Below are positions 1 through 11,315 of a stretch of DNA of 64,000 nt, piece after piece. The DNA is from Lantana camara (lineage: Eukaryota > Streptophyta > Magnoliopsida > Lamiales > Verbenaceae), in contig CM074857.1 of NCBI GenBank assembly GCA_037501455.1, positions 100,845,501 to 100,909,500 on the forward strand, written 5' to 3'. The notes under the pieces are model-generated. The model was not told the origin of the DNA and did not search any database. It saw only the letters and a list, made by a program, of their open reading frames with translations. The translations under genes were made by a program, and so were the position numbers. Within the stretch, counting starts at the first letter, position 1. Every line of letters starts with the position of its first letter.

Positions 1-307
1 TAGATATTTTCGAATTTGAACACTTTCCCTATCTAATATTATAACCAAAAAGATCCTTGAATTATTTTATGAATTTTAAGACTTTTTTCAATCCCTAATT
101 CAAACCCTATCTCATTCTATAAAATTTTCTTATTTTTCACAAAGTACTATTCCCGCGGTAAAAACTAATTTTTAAACAATACGGTGTTTGCTATCCAATA
201 TTATACTCAAATTAATCCTTCAAATATTTTATGAATCATGACCACGTTCTCGGAAATTAATACACATTCTAGTTTCATTTTATGTATTTTACTATATTTT
301 TCCACAT
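1..307. other. AT-rich intergenic DNA, nothing recognised
   Basis: I see no convincing ORF, RNA gene or terminal repeat here. It is AT-rich plant intergenic sequence leading into the tandem duplication that follows. Confidence 0.5.
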
Positions 308-825
308 TTCGAACCTTTACTATTTAATTTTAAACGTTTAAACGTTTAGTGTTTATAATCGTTAGAAAGCTCTTTCGATTCTCTTTCTTTTACAACTTCT
401 CCTATTTGAAACTCTAATCTAGAGATACTTCAATGGCTTAGATACTATTTTCTACCTATTTTAGAATTAATTTTGTTTAATGTATTTACGATATAATTAT
501 GTATACATGTGCACTTACATCATATATACACCTAGCATACCACCTAATTACCCTATAATAATACACTTCAAACCTTTACTATTTAATTTTAAATGTTTAA
601 ACGTTTAGTGTTTATAATCGTTAGAAAGCTCTTTCGATTCTCTTTCTTTTACAACTTCTCCTATTTGAAACTCTAATCTAGAGATACTTCAATGGTTTAG
701 ATACTATTTTCTATCTATTTTAGAATTAATTTTGTTTAATGTATTTATGATATAATTATGTATACATATGCACTTACATCATATATACACCTAGCATACC
801 ACCTAATTACCCTATAATAATACAC
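308..825. repeat. Tandem duplication, 259-bp unit x 2
   Basis: Unit 1 (about 308-566) and unit 2 (about 567-825) align at a constant offset of 259 bp with only a few substitutions. Both contain the segment TTTATAATCGTTAGAAAGCT and end in CCCTATAATAATACAC. No ORF spans the repeat. The high identity indicates a fairly recent duplication. Confidence 0.9.
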
Positions 826-2126
826 CTAGCTACCCTACATCCTTAGTCACTACTCTAAAGAATAGGAAATTACGCTTAAGTCCCCAAAATTATACCTATA
901 AATACCTTAAGAAGCATTCACAAAATTCACACAAAAATTCATTCACATCTCACCACACCCACGGCACTCTCTCTCTAGACTAAGGTATGCTATTTTCTCT
1001 TATTAATTCATGCTTTATATAATGTTCTTAGTATAACATAGTTATAACATGCTTAGATTTAATTAATTTATGCCTTTAGGAATTTTATTTTATGAAATAT
1101 ATGCATAATTGCTAGTTTTATGTAAACTGTGACTACATGTACGAAGTTTATTTAATTAATGCATGATTTATGGTATGATATAATGTCATTATGTGTTTAA
1201 ATATTCATGATCTTATTTGATTAAATTCATGCTTAGAATAATTTATTTAGAATTATTTTTATGACTAAAGTTACATAAAGTGCTATATTTTAAGTTTAAT
1301 TATATGTTATGAACCTAGAATTCATTGAATATGATCATGAACTTATATGAATACATTCAAAAGCCTAAGAACAGGCTCTTGATGTTCTTGAAATAGTGTG
1401 TGTGTGTGTGTGTGTGTGCGCGTGTGATAGTGTGTGAGTGTGTGAAATTAATTTATGTTGTAAAGTGTTCAATTCTTAGAAATTTGAATAGTAAAAGTTT
1501 TCAATAGTAATTTTGACTTTTTGGTCAACAAATATATTGAATATTTTGAAATTGATATAAAAATAATTGTAAAATAAGTTTTGGAATTTTTAAAGAAGGA
1601 TTTTATCTGAATTTTCTGAAAATCGGTAATTTTGTAAACGTTTTCTAAATCATGACCTACATTGCTAAATCAACCCTAAATTTTTATTTTAAATCTTATA
1701 ATTAGGATCATAATTTGATTAATAAATATTTGCTTAGCTAATAAATTCATAAACATTATGTATTTAAGGATAATCCGCTTAAACGGTTTAAATTAGGTGT
1801 TACCGGATTTACTAACGTGTTATTCTTTTAAGTATGAATGTGATGTACTTTATGTTTTTATTTGATTAGAATAATAAGAAATATAGTCCTAAGCCTATAC
1901 TAGTTAATACTTTCAGGCGAAATTAAGATCGAGCAGTGGAATTTACAAGACCTCGTTTGACTACCGGTATAGGTGAGGGTTAAAATATTTTCAACTGGGA
2001 TAATGCCTATATCCATGTATCTATATAAAATGGTTTTCAAACCTATCTATCATTTTATTTACCACCTATACATATTATTACAATATAAAATCCCTCTCTA
2101 AGAGGAAAATACTTTTTATGTCGGAA
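826..2126 (+). promoter_or_regulatory. Promoter/leader-like segment with possible 5' splice site, possibly part of an LTR
   Basis: A TATA-box-like CTATAAATACC lies at 896-906. It is followed by a C/A-rich leader with CT repeats and by AAG|GTATGC at 982-990, a good plant splice donor. An acceptor-like TTTCAG ends near 1916. Between them the DNA is AT-rich, as in an intron, and includes a GT microsatellite at about 1396-1426. I find no coding exon. The layout resembles the R/U5 part of long gypsy LTRs, but I cannot find matching terminal repeats, so this is inference. Confidence 0.3.
1396..1426. repeat. (GT)n microsatellite
   Basis: Alternating GT from about 1396 to 1418, then an interrupted GCGCGTGTG tail. 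Confidence 0.9.
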
Positions 2127-2144
2127 TCAGGATCTTATTCGGAC

Positions 2145-2146
<2 letters not shown>

Positions 2147-2207
<61 letters not shown>
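2147..2207. repeat. (TA)n microsatellite, about 30 units
   Basis: An uninterrupted TA dinucleotide run of about 60 bp. The poly-Ile-Tyr reading frame over it is an artefact of the repeat. Confidence 0.95.
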
Positions 2208-2209
<2 letters not shown>

Positions 2210-3329
2210 TAGTCCTATTATTACCAAGAACTGATTCCCGACCAAGCAAGAAAAATACGTTATCATTATTATTATGGGCCCCGACGCGCAGCTGTGTCGA
2301 GCAATTACCCGGAAGGTATAGGGCCGAGGGTATTGTTGGTGCCATAGACCACCACCAACTCTTGGCAGTGGTTTAGCTGGAGGTTAGTTACTCCACGCCA
2401 AGAGATTATGGGAGACAACCTCCCGGGAACGTATCAACCCGATACTGTTTTACCAAATATTTAACGAGTTACGGTTGGAAAGGCCTGGCTTGCGGGCATT
2501 AAAAGTTCTTATTACATACGGTTTTATAAAAAAATCACCATATACCCCCATCCCTAATTTAAACTCATTAGGAACCGTATTATATTTGTGATATCCTATT
2601 GCTATTATTTTAAGACCGAGGCCTTCTTGGCCCTATATACATATATATCTAAACACGTATACATATAAGTTAATACCCCCTTCACTTAATCCTTTTGACT
2701 AACCCCTCGTCCATCTTAAATGCATGATTTCAGGGATCCAGGAAGCGACACCTAGTGGTATCTTGAAGCAGTTAATTGCCATGCCTAGTAGGTCAGAACT
2801 GATTCCAAGAACACATATATAGTTCCGAGCATGCTTATATTCCAAATCAGCTACCCTCATGTTTTACACCAGCCTGCCACTATGTTATACTTCCCTTTCA
2901 TGTTAGTTAATTCGATCAACAAAAACAACACTTGTTCATAATTGTGTGCGTCCACCCCTTTTGTTCACTTGCAAAGTTCTAAGTTCCTCTATCTTCCACT
3001 GCACTGTATCATGCTCTTTACTTGAGAATTACCTAAGCCGTTCGTCGTAGTATTTCTCGAGTGTAAGGGTTAATCCCTTACTCGGGGAGTATTGCGGTGC
3101 GGGGGTTGTAGTGCTAGGGGAAGCTTTACACAAATAAACACACTAAAAACACGTACGAGGAGGCCAAAAAAGTCGATTGCTTTACAAAGCTGTTGGGCAA
3201 GAAAATAAGCAGAAATCACGTTCAAGAATCTCATCAAAAGATGATTAATAAGAGCTCGAATTTGCATGGATTCAAGAAGTTTGCGTCAGCTTCAAGTAAT
3301 CACACAGTACCGGTATATAATCTCCTACC
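2208..3329. other. Intergenic sequence, no supported gene
   Basis: The GC content is slightly higher at 2270-2480. I see no ORF with recognisable domains, no terminal repeats and no RNA gene. It may be the continuation of the LTR-like segment upstream. Confidence 0.4.
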
Positions 3330-3851
3330 ACTTCTTTTCATGAGAAAATCGGGTTTTTCTCGAGAGAATATTTCGGACACTTTCAATTATATCATTATGT
3401 TGATCATGATCAACGTAAGGGTGTAGAAACTTCTAGTTCTGATCATAACATACCCCAGATGATGAACAAAAAGCGAAAGAATGCTAGCACTCATGATCAT
3501 TAAAGAAAGAAGAGAATTAGGAAGGGGAAATCATGTGTATTACCCGAAGAAAAAGAAGTAGAAGAAGAAATCACATCCGAGATTGGAACGAAGATCATGC
3601 CCGTTTTATTGTAAGAAAAACAGCTTAAAGATTCTGATCAAAACATGTTGGTGATAAACAGAACTCCAGCATTGATGCATTTCTTGAACAACGAGGATAA
3701 TAATGCAGTGGTGAATACTCGAGATGGGCTCGAGTTTTCTGGGAAGATCGTACGTGCGCCGTATGAAACTGTGTTTGGATTTGATGAGTGTGGCTATAAC
3801 TTCAAAAGGGTGGTGTGGAATGCTTCTTCAGAACAATGTGAAGAAGGATGA
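3330..3851 (+). pseudogene. Unrecognised coding remnant with in-frame stops
   Basis: One frame is coherent from about 3335 to 3851 and broken by only two stop codons. It has a charged stretch (residues read KKRKNAS, then EEKEVEEE) and ends in a well-formed 68-codon stretch containing TRDGLEFSGKIVRAPYE and DECGYNFKRVVW. That composition is protein-like, unlike the flanks. A short CAG run follows at about 3889-3906. I do not recognise the family. It could be a decayed host-gene exon, and an exon of a spliced gene is also possible. No promoter or splice sites were established. Confidence 0.3.
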
Positions 3852-4192
3852 TTGAGTGCAGTTGTGGAGTTATAGGATTCAGCTTTAGGAAAGCAGCAGC
3901 AGCAGCAGAAGATGTTGCTTCAACGAGCAGTAATAATGTTAATTGAGGAATTGTGATCATAGATTCGATGTGTATTAATGTGCTATATTTGTCCCTTTCA
4001 GAGTTAAGAAGATCAATTAATCCGCGACAAGCAAGAAATCAACCAGATGAAACATTAACGAATATCAGTAATACTCAATATGAACCATAAAAGATGTATT
4101 CATTTTTTCTGAACTCACTCGAACAAAAGATAGTCAATAGCAATAACAAAAAATATAAAAAATATAAATATATCTAGAGTAATTTTGCTATT

Positions 4193-5789
4193 CTATTTCT
4201 TGTCAAGTGAGAAAATGGTTTTTCTGGTGGGAATAAGAAAATACGCCCATTCCTCAGCAAGGGATCTTCCTAAATCCTTTAACTTAAAATCCTTTAACTT
4301 AAAACTCAAATTCTTGCCATCACAGGAACCATAGTAAACCGAAACCCTGTTATCTTTGGTGCTGACCATAATGTGACCATCCGTCACATTGTCGTGTGTA
4401 AAGATGAGCTCCCCTGCTTCCGGAAGATCAACACTTTTAGTGTCCCAAGATGATGATCCAGAGTTGGATTCCTCATTTATGTAAACCTGCACTTTAATCT
4501 TCCCATCGTCAATCCAGTAACCAGGAAGCCACACAACAAGGAATCCATCGATAACCAGAAGGCTAGAAAGCACGGACACGGCAAAAAAAGTGTCCGTGCA
4601 GTGTCCGACACGTGCTCGGACACGGCTCGGACACGGCTGAAACGTGTCCGAAATAAAAAAAATTAAAAAAAAAAAGGACACGGTGTCGGACACGGCGGGG
4701 TGAAGTGTCCGACACGGCTTGGATACCGCGGGACAAATTTTCTAATTAAATAAAGTTTTTTATGCATTTTTTAATATTTTTATTATTTTTTGGGGTGAAA
4801 ACTAAAATAACAAACTTATTCTAGTTTTTAATTATACATAATTTTTTAAAATATTTTATTTTATCTAGATTATACTTATAAACTATTTTTATTTTTATAT
4901 AAAATATTTTAATTTATATATAAAATATATTTATTTATATAAAATGTAGCCGTGTCGTGTCCTAAAATTTTTAAAAAATCTGTGTCGCCGTGTCCGTGTC
5001 GTGTCGTGTCCGTATCCGTGCAACATAGCCAGAAGGCGATGTGACATGTTGATTCCATTGGAAGGGACCGCTATCTCCTCAAACCTTTCATCCTCCAAAT
5101 CGAACCTGAAAATTAGATACGACCTTGCATCTCCCCAGGCTAACCAGTAGATAGATCCATCCAAGTAAACAGAAGAAGAAGAAGGATAATCTTCCTCGTT
5201 CATGTATTTAAACCTCGTCGGAGGAGGTTTGATTCTTCTCCACGAATCTGATGCCAATGAATAAATCTCCACTTCACTTAAGTGGTCTCCATTACAGAGC
5301 AGCTTCACAATCCTGTGATCGCGGCTCTTAGGAGCAAAACCAAATCCCAAAACTATTGCAGATGGATTACGGCGACTCTTAGGTGTGACATTCAACGAAA
5401 TCTCGCCCGTAAAAATTTTCTTCAAGCTTGTTCTAATAAAAGGATTCCACAGGAATAAAGCGGATGTGGATTGGAAGCAGATTAAACCCTCACTAGAACC
5501 AACAAGCGTGGCCTGACATCTTAGTTTGAGGACTGGAACAAGTTTGCATGGGATGCCAAAAGGGTTCTGGCATGAAAACGAGATGGGAACATGAACGACT
5601 TTCGTCATGATGATGATGGTGGTAGGAGGAGATGAAACTAGGGTTTCTGATAGAAGCTTCCCATGATTTGGAGACCGTCATGAATCTCACGAGACTGTTT
5701 ACCGGCAACCTCTCAAGAATTTCAAAGAAGATATCATCGGGAAGACGATTCTGCAACTGCATACTAGATCTCTTCCTTTTCCTAGACAT
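4193..5789 (-). pseudogene. F-box / F-box-associated-domain protein, interrupted by a MITE and one frameshift
   Basis: Minus-strand gene with an N-terminal F-box at about residues 16-45 (LPDDIFFEILERLPVNS then VRFMTVSKSW). An FBA-type domain follows, with the motifs LVGSSEGLICF, LWNPFIR, VLGFGFAPKSRDHRIVKL, VEIYSLASDSWR and VYLDGSIYWLAW. The C-terminal part continues at 4554-4193 and ends LDKK-stop. Such proteins are substrate receptors of SCF ubiquitin ligases. Two lesions are visible. A 466-bp MITE at 4563-5028 splits the FBA domain, but the frames on either side join in phase once it and one TSD copy are discounted. A 1-nt frame change lies near 5500-5600. Without the MITE the gene is about 1120 nt (about 373 codons), normal for this family, which is usually intronless. 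Probably a pseudogene. Confidence 0.85.
4563..5028. mobile_element. hAT-like MITE (family M1, copy 1) inside the F-box gene
   Basis: Flanked by a perfect 8-bp TSD, CCAGAAGG, at 4555-4562 and 5029-5036. The ends are imperfect inverted repeats (CTAGAAAGCACGGACACG and, on the other strand, CTATGTTGCACGGATACG). The subterminal regions are packed with GTGTCCG/CGGACAC repeats. The middle is AT-rich with no ORF. The 8-bp TSD points to the hAT superfamily. Confidence 0.85.
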
Positions 5790-5836
5790 GAAACTCGGGT
5801 GTATTCTCAGATGTATTCAGTTGGACTGTTCTGTTT

Positions 5837-6075
5837 GTCTTTCAAAAATTACAATTTGCCCCTATAGTCTTCGACATCGCCAAAAAGCTTCTCGAAATAC
5901 CAATGTTTTCAAAATCCGAAAGGCGAACCGGTTACCGATCGGATTCAACCACTAGTTATTAAATATATAATATATTATATAATCCTTAAACTTCTACTTT
6001 AATCATATATAAACCTTTTTTTTTTTTTTTTTCTCATGTGATTTGGGTTCTTCTTTAACCTAGAACCTTTCTTTA
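5837..6075. other. Upstream flank of the F-box gene
   Basis: This should hold the 5' flank and promoter of the minus-strand F-box pseudogene. There is a T-run at about 6019-6033. I see no unambiguous TATA box. Confidence 0.3.
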
Positions 6076-6083
6076 ATAGAAAG

Positions 6084-6525
6084 CAGGAAAGCACGGATAC
6101 CCCTAAAAATGTGTCCGTGCAGTGTCCGACACGTGTCGGACACAGACACGGCTCGGACACGGCTGAAGGAGTGTCCGAAAAAAAAAAATTGGGACACGGT
6201 GTCGGACACGGCTCGGCAAATTTGATCATTTTTATATGCTTTTTTTAATATTTTTTGAATTTTTTGGAGAGAAAATTGAAATAACAAAACTTATTTTAGT
6301 TTTTAATATTATATATTTTTATAAATATTTTATGTTACATAGATTATACTTATAAAATATTTTTATTTCTATATAAAATATTTTATTATAAATAAAATAT
6401 ATTTATTTATATAAAATATAGCCGTGTCGGAGCCGTGTCGTGTCCTAAAATTTTGAAAAAATCCGTGTCGCCATGTCCGTGTCGTGTCGTGTCCGTGTCG
6501 CCGTGTCCGTGTCCGTGCAACATAG
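6084..6525. mobile_element. hAT-like MITE (family M1, copy 2)
   Basis: Same family and orientation as the copy at 4563-5028: GAAAGCACGG near the left end, GTGTCCGACACG subterminal repeats, right end GTGCAACATAG. An 8-bp TSD, ATAGAAAG, is present at 6076-6083 and 6526-6533. It has no coding capacity. Insertion was in non-coding DNA about 300 bp upstream of the F-box start. Confidence 0.85.
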
Positions 6526-6628
6526 ATAGAAAGAGAGTTCTACTCAAATTTGTTTCCTCACCTTATCTCAGGATGATTTGTTCTTATTTATTTCTTTATT
6601 TTTATTAGCAATATCTGGAGTCTAAGAG

Positions 6629-6901
6629 CAGTGGCAGAGCCACATTTGATTTGAGGGTACAATTGACCCCCTAAAAAAAATATTTTTTTTATTATATAGA
6701 TAAATAGATATATGCATGTGTAATTTTATGAGATTTTTTATTATTAATTCTCCTCACCAAAGTTAAAATTAATACTAGTGAGGGTCAATATAGTATATTA
6801 TTAATAATTGAGACCACACTTAAAAAAAAAAATTATGAAAATTTTCTTTAATATTATGCTTTGGTCGACCACCCTAAATAAAATTTCTGGCTCCGCCACT
6901 A
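6629..6901. mobile_element. hAT-like MITE (family M2), 273 bp
   Basis: A perfect 8-bp TSD, TCTAAGAG, lies at 6621-6628 and 6902-6909. The terminal inverted repeats are CAGTGGCAGAGCCAC on the left and TAGTGGCGGAGCCAG as the reverse complement of the right end. The interior is AT-rich and non-coding. The structure is typical of short non-autonomous hAT elements. Confidence 0.9.
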
Positions 6902-6909
6902 TCTAAGAG

Positions 6910-7558
6910 TCCTCAATAGTATGCAAACATGTCGAGCCTTGGTATTAAATTATTATATAAATATATATAATATTTATTAAGAGATTTTGTATAAATTTAG
7001 TATGTATATATATAATATTATATATTAATTTAGTATATTTATACATATAAAATAATATATTATATTTTAAATTATAAATTCTAACTTGCGAGTCAGCTCA
7101 CAAAGCAACGAGTAAGATGCAACTAGCCGGGGTTCGAGCTTAAAACAAGCTGGCTCGATTCATTTGTATCCCTACTCAAGATCTTCACTGCCTCACTGGT
7201 ACCCGAACTCCAAACCTTTTCTATGCTAGCTCCCGAGCCTATCCACATTATTCGTGAGCCGGCCACGTCTCACCTTGGGGTGTGATATATCAGAACTCAA
7301 TCTCCTTTATTTGATTCGAACTCGATCTCCTTTTCCTCATCGGATTACACCATATATATACATATATATAGTTTAAACCTCCTGCTGCATGATCCTTTGT
7401 TGCACTTAAAATGCAAACTACCTTAATCATTATGCGACACTCAAAATGGTGAACTCCATTATTTCCCACGACAGCAAGTATTCCATCGAAATTTCTCTCC
7501 GACCATATCGATGCCGTCGCCACTAAACCACAGTCCAAAGACTCCGAACAAGTCGTCG
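6910..7558. other. AT-rich then mixed intergenic DNA, no gene seen
   Basis: 6950-7080 is a low-complexity TATA-rich tract. 7090-7558 has ordinary composition with no domain-bearing ORF. Confidence 0.4.
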
Positions 7559-7700
7559 TGTAGCACCTTAAAACGGAAGGCACCACATCCCCCACACTAG
7601 GACCCCAAAATGGAAAGTCCGCATACGCACCAAGTCATAGCGAATGTGAGACAAACAAAAATCCAAGCTAAGTTAGGCGGTACTTAAACCCTGTACAACA
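7559..7700 (-). mobile_element. Possible diverged LTR terminus related to the 8844 element
   Basis: The segment starts TGTAGCACC and shares an ordered set of short matches (CACCACATCCC, a CCAAGTC/CCAAGC-like word, AGGCGG, then AAACCCTG) with the LTR ends starting at 8844 and 26415. Similarity is weak and the other end was not found. It may be an old relative of the same gypsy family. Confidence 0.3.
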
Positions 7701-8393
7701 GAAGGATGCAAGACCTGGATGCGGAAGCGATGCAAAATACGAATGATATTTGCCGAAAATTCGACTAAATACCAAAATGATTTATTTCTTCGAGAATTTG
7801 ATTGTAACGAGCTGTAATTCAAATAATTAATCAAAAGATGAATATCAAGGTGATTAATAAAGGGAAAAAATAGAAAATAGCTGTAATGATAAAATAATAA
7901 TGGAATGTGAAAGTTGTTGATGATCTTCTGTCTTCTGGGACAAATGTCTTTTGTGTACAATGAAATTCTGAGGAATGTAATCTCTATACTAGAATAACGA
8001 TGGAAATTGATATAGAAATGATAAAGAGAACAATAGTAAAAACAAGGCTGCTAAAAGCTAGTAGTTCCAGAATTGGGACTGCTAGGGTTTTATGTAGAAA
8101 GCTGAAATGACGATGCCTTTCCTTCTCTCTCTCTCTCTCTTCGCCTTTTATTATCTTCAGAAACCAGTTACCACCTTCCTCCAAGATTCTAGGCACGTTC
8201 AAATTTTAAAATATTTGTTGACTTCTTCTCCCCCACTTTTCTCGACCTCTTTCTCTCTTCTTTTAACTATAATAATAATCTCTAATATTCTTAAATTAAT
8301 TAATATGGGAAATATGGCCCACATCAACGAACTTTCAAATATTTCATACATCAAGCATAACAATACAATCCATATAAAATAAATCAACTACAC
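7701..8393. other. Intergenic DNA, no gene supported
   Basis: Contains a CT-rich tract at about 8120-8145 and AT-rich sequence. Open frames here are short, overlap on both strands and lack domains. Confidence 0.4.
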
Positions 8394-8552
8394 GGGTTCA
8401 ACTAATTCAAGAACCTACCCTAACCTGTCCTGAATAACATTCAATAAAATGGGTTCAACTAATTCAAGAACCTGTCCTAACCTGTCCCGAATAACCTACA
8501 ATAAAACGGGTTCAACTAATTTAAGAACCTGTCCCGAATAACATACAATAAA
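8394..8552. repeat. Tandem repeat, 57-bp unit, about 2.8 copies
   Basis: Units begin GGGTTCAACTAATT at about 8394, 8451 and 8508. Each contains AAGAACCT, CCTGTCC and GAATAAC. The last copy is shortened. No coding frame is maintained. Confidence 0.9.
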
Positions 8553-8843
8553 ACATAAATAAAACGTGCATTCATACAATTGTACAACATATTTGAATTT
8601 CAAATGCGAAAAGCCAAGGACTCAAACATGTACAAAAGACTTGATTCAGAAACAGACTCCAAGACTGACTCGAAACCGTCTAGCTCCAACGAACTCCAAA
8701 GCATAGTCTGCAACTCAAACAAAGAGAATGGGGAAAAAAAAACAACGAGGAGGGGTCAGTCCTAATGACTGGTGAGGGGCTAGCACACACATACGATATA
8801 TATATACGAGCAGAGCATATTCAAAGTCAAAGAATTCATAAAC
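8553..8843. other. Short intergenic stretch before the Tekay-like LTR
   Basis: Nothing recognised. A purine-rich run (GGGGAAAAAAAAACAACGAGGAGG) near 8730 is too isolated to interpret. Confidence 0.4.
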
Positions 8844-11315
8844 TGTATAGCACCCCACACGACGGGTCACCACATCCCTGCACCAAAGCCCAGTCTACGT
8901 ACGAGATGGAAAGCCCGTACATGAACCAAGCAGTGGCAAACGGGAGACAGATAGACTCACACCTAGGCTAGGCGGAATGTAGACCCCGACTGCAAAATTT
9001 TAAAGAACAATTACAACCTGCGGAAGCAAATAACATCGCACTCAATCACACACAGTGGCCATGGGCCGACAAAATTAAAACACATGAGTCACATGCAAAA
9101 ACAGGGCTCACAGGCCTGAACAAACGTACAAAGATCTTACATGGCACACAAACCTCACCTAAATGCATATAACAAAGCCCAACAAGGGCAAAAGAACAGG
9201 TAGCCCAGCAAGGGTAAAGTAAATAACAATGTAAGCTGACATGGCTACAAGAATAAACATAACTCATACAATACATAAATACGGAGCACAACACATAGCA
9301 GAGTTAAAGGTTCCTGAATCGCGGCGTGGTATTTGCAACCTAAAACATTTCTCACGTGATACTATATATATATAGAGAGAGAGAGAGAGATTTAGGGTCG
9401 AAGTAAAAAAAAACCAAATTTTAAGTAATTAAGAGTCCACTCCCGTTTCACGAGCAATTTCTTAATATACTAAGTTAACGTAAACAAACACAAAGCAAAC
9501 CTTCAAACAAAAGGGAAATGTGCATAGTGGTAATGTCCGTCTCGATCCCCTATCCCGCATCACGATGATTACGCATGGAAGTAATTCCCAGCGTCCCGAG
9601 TCTTCCTTACCCATAATCGCCGAGCCCAGACATATTCAGAGTCAAAGCCAGAGTCATATCATATTCAGAGGCATATCAGATTTCCAAGACATATCAAGAT
9701 TTAAAATTACGTTCATATTCAAGATCATATTCAAATTATATTCATATTCAGAACAAACTATGCTTTTATCCATACCGTACCATACATACGTACCGTACAT
9801 TGCTACAATTATGCTTTAGCTTACCTCTCTGTGTTATTTAGTTGATCACCCTCATAATGCGGGGCAGGGTTTATGATAGGCTCACGGTTTGAAGCATAGT
9901 GTAGCATCACCTTTAAATCATAATAAAACCCAAAACAAGCTTACATATGCTCATACATAGTGTATCTTAATCCAAAACATATAGCAAGGTCATACACATA
10001 CATATCTCACATGTACATACATATACTTAAGGCTTATAATGGCATGCATACATGGGGTGCACGTTTCATTAGGGTCTAACTATATTCTAACCTCACCTGG
10101 TACCAAACAAAGCCGAAATAAAGCAGATGGTCCACCCCGGAACCTGCACGACTCACTTGTCACCACCCCGGGTACAGAGGATTTAGACTCAACAACAACC
10201 ACAGAAAGACACACGTCAATGCTCATGAATGCACAAAATGAAATTCATATGATGCGCATTCACAAAACAAACAAATTACATTCATATATCACATTTCATA
10301 TGAAATTCACATAGTAAGGGTGAGAACATGCACTTGTCTAATTATTCCATGCAAATAAGTTACAATTTACAACCATTCTTTAAAGATGCAATTTAGCCAA
10401 AGAAGCATATAATGAATCCCAACAAAGTCATTCTCATGCATATATCAGGCATGCATAAAGTTTACATGTTGTACATATTTCTTGAAAATTCAAATCATGC
10501 CACTATTTTAATTTAAGAAACAATATTCCATCAAGGCCATAAAATACATAACCAATTCATATTTATACGAACAAATTATTTCTTACATACCAAAGTTTCT
10601 AATTTCATTATACAAAATTTCATACAATTCATATACAGCATAGTAGATTCATATTCAATTTAAGTAATTAAACTTTAATTGCAAAAGTTTCAAGTTTAGT
10701 CATCCAAGGCATAATAATTTATTTTTACGTAGTCAAGAATAGCATACTCGATTATCAAATGAAAAAGTTTAATAGTTCAAGTCATACCAATTTACATTGC
10801 TTCAAAATTACACAAACACCCCTTCTTAGTAAAGCGATTAGAATAAATTCAACATCTCGGGATTCAAATTACAATTCGAAGTATCAATACATTTCACATT
10901 TCATTCAATACATGATTTCATATACAATGGAGTACATATTGATTGACAATTCAAGCAATAAACAATTTATTTGCATTTAAAACAATTGAATTCATTTATT
11001 CAAAATATACAAAATAATTTGTAACAAACCAACCGGGCATCCTATTGACGAACCACGATGAAACGGACCTGGTGTCTAAAAGGTGTCGAAATGGCACCGT
11101 CGGAACCTGTCGGACCGCCACCTACAGCTGTCGGACCACCACCTCTAGTGGCCGAAAAATCCCCCGTGAACGAAAGCCCTTAACCAATTTTAGAAAATAC
11201 AAAGTCCACCGGATTTATTGAAGAAAAACCATTCCAATCAAACACCCAAAGCCTAAAAGCCAATAAATGAAATTTTATTCAAACCGCTTGACAAAGATTA
11301 ATTCCGAGCATACTG
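8844..11315 (-). mobile_element. Tekay/Del-like gypsy 3' LTR, distal part (copy A)
   Basis: The segment starts TGTATAGCACCCC and matches the 5' LTR copy at 26415 over several hundred bp; 8844-9363 aligns with 26415-26933, and 9532-10008 with 28620-29060. The LTR is minus-oriented, so 8844 is its 3' end. It is interrupted at 11316 by the Athila element and resumes at 23624. The two parts together are about 3.95 kb, a long LTR compatible with the Tekay/Del group. A short GA microsatellite lies at about 9375-9392. No coding content is expected. Confidence 0.75.
11311..11315. repeat. Athila target-site duplication, left copy (TACTG)
   Basis: TACTG directly precedes the TGTTAGCCACTAAC LTR end and is repeated exactly at 23619-23623. 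Confidence 0.95.

Noticed and set aside
2127..2345. ORF with an Ile-Tyr repeat
   Set aside because: Produced by the TA microsatellite.
5600..5640. Poly-His stretch in the F-box frame as a metal-binding feature
   Set aside because: It comes from a short CAT/ATG repeat near the frameshift; no functional significance can be supported.
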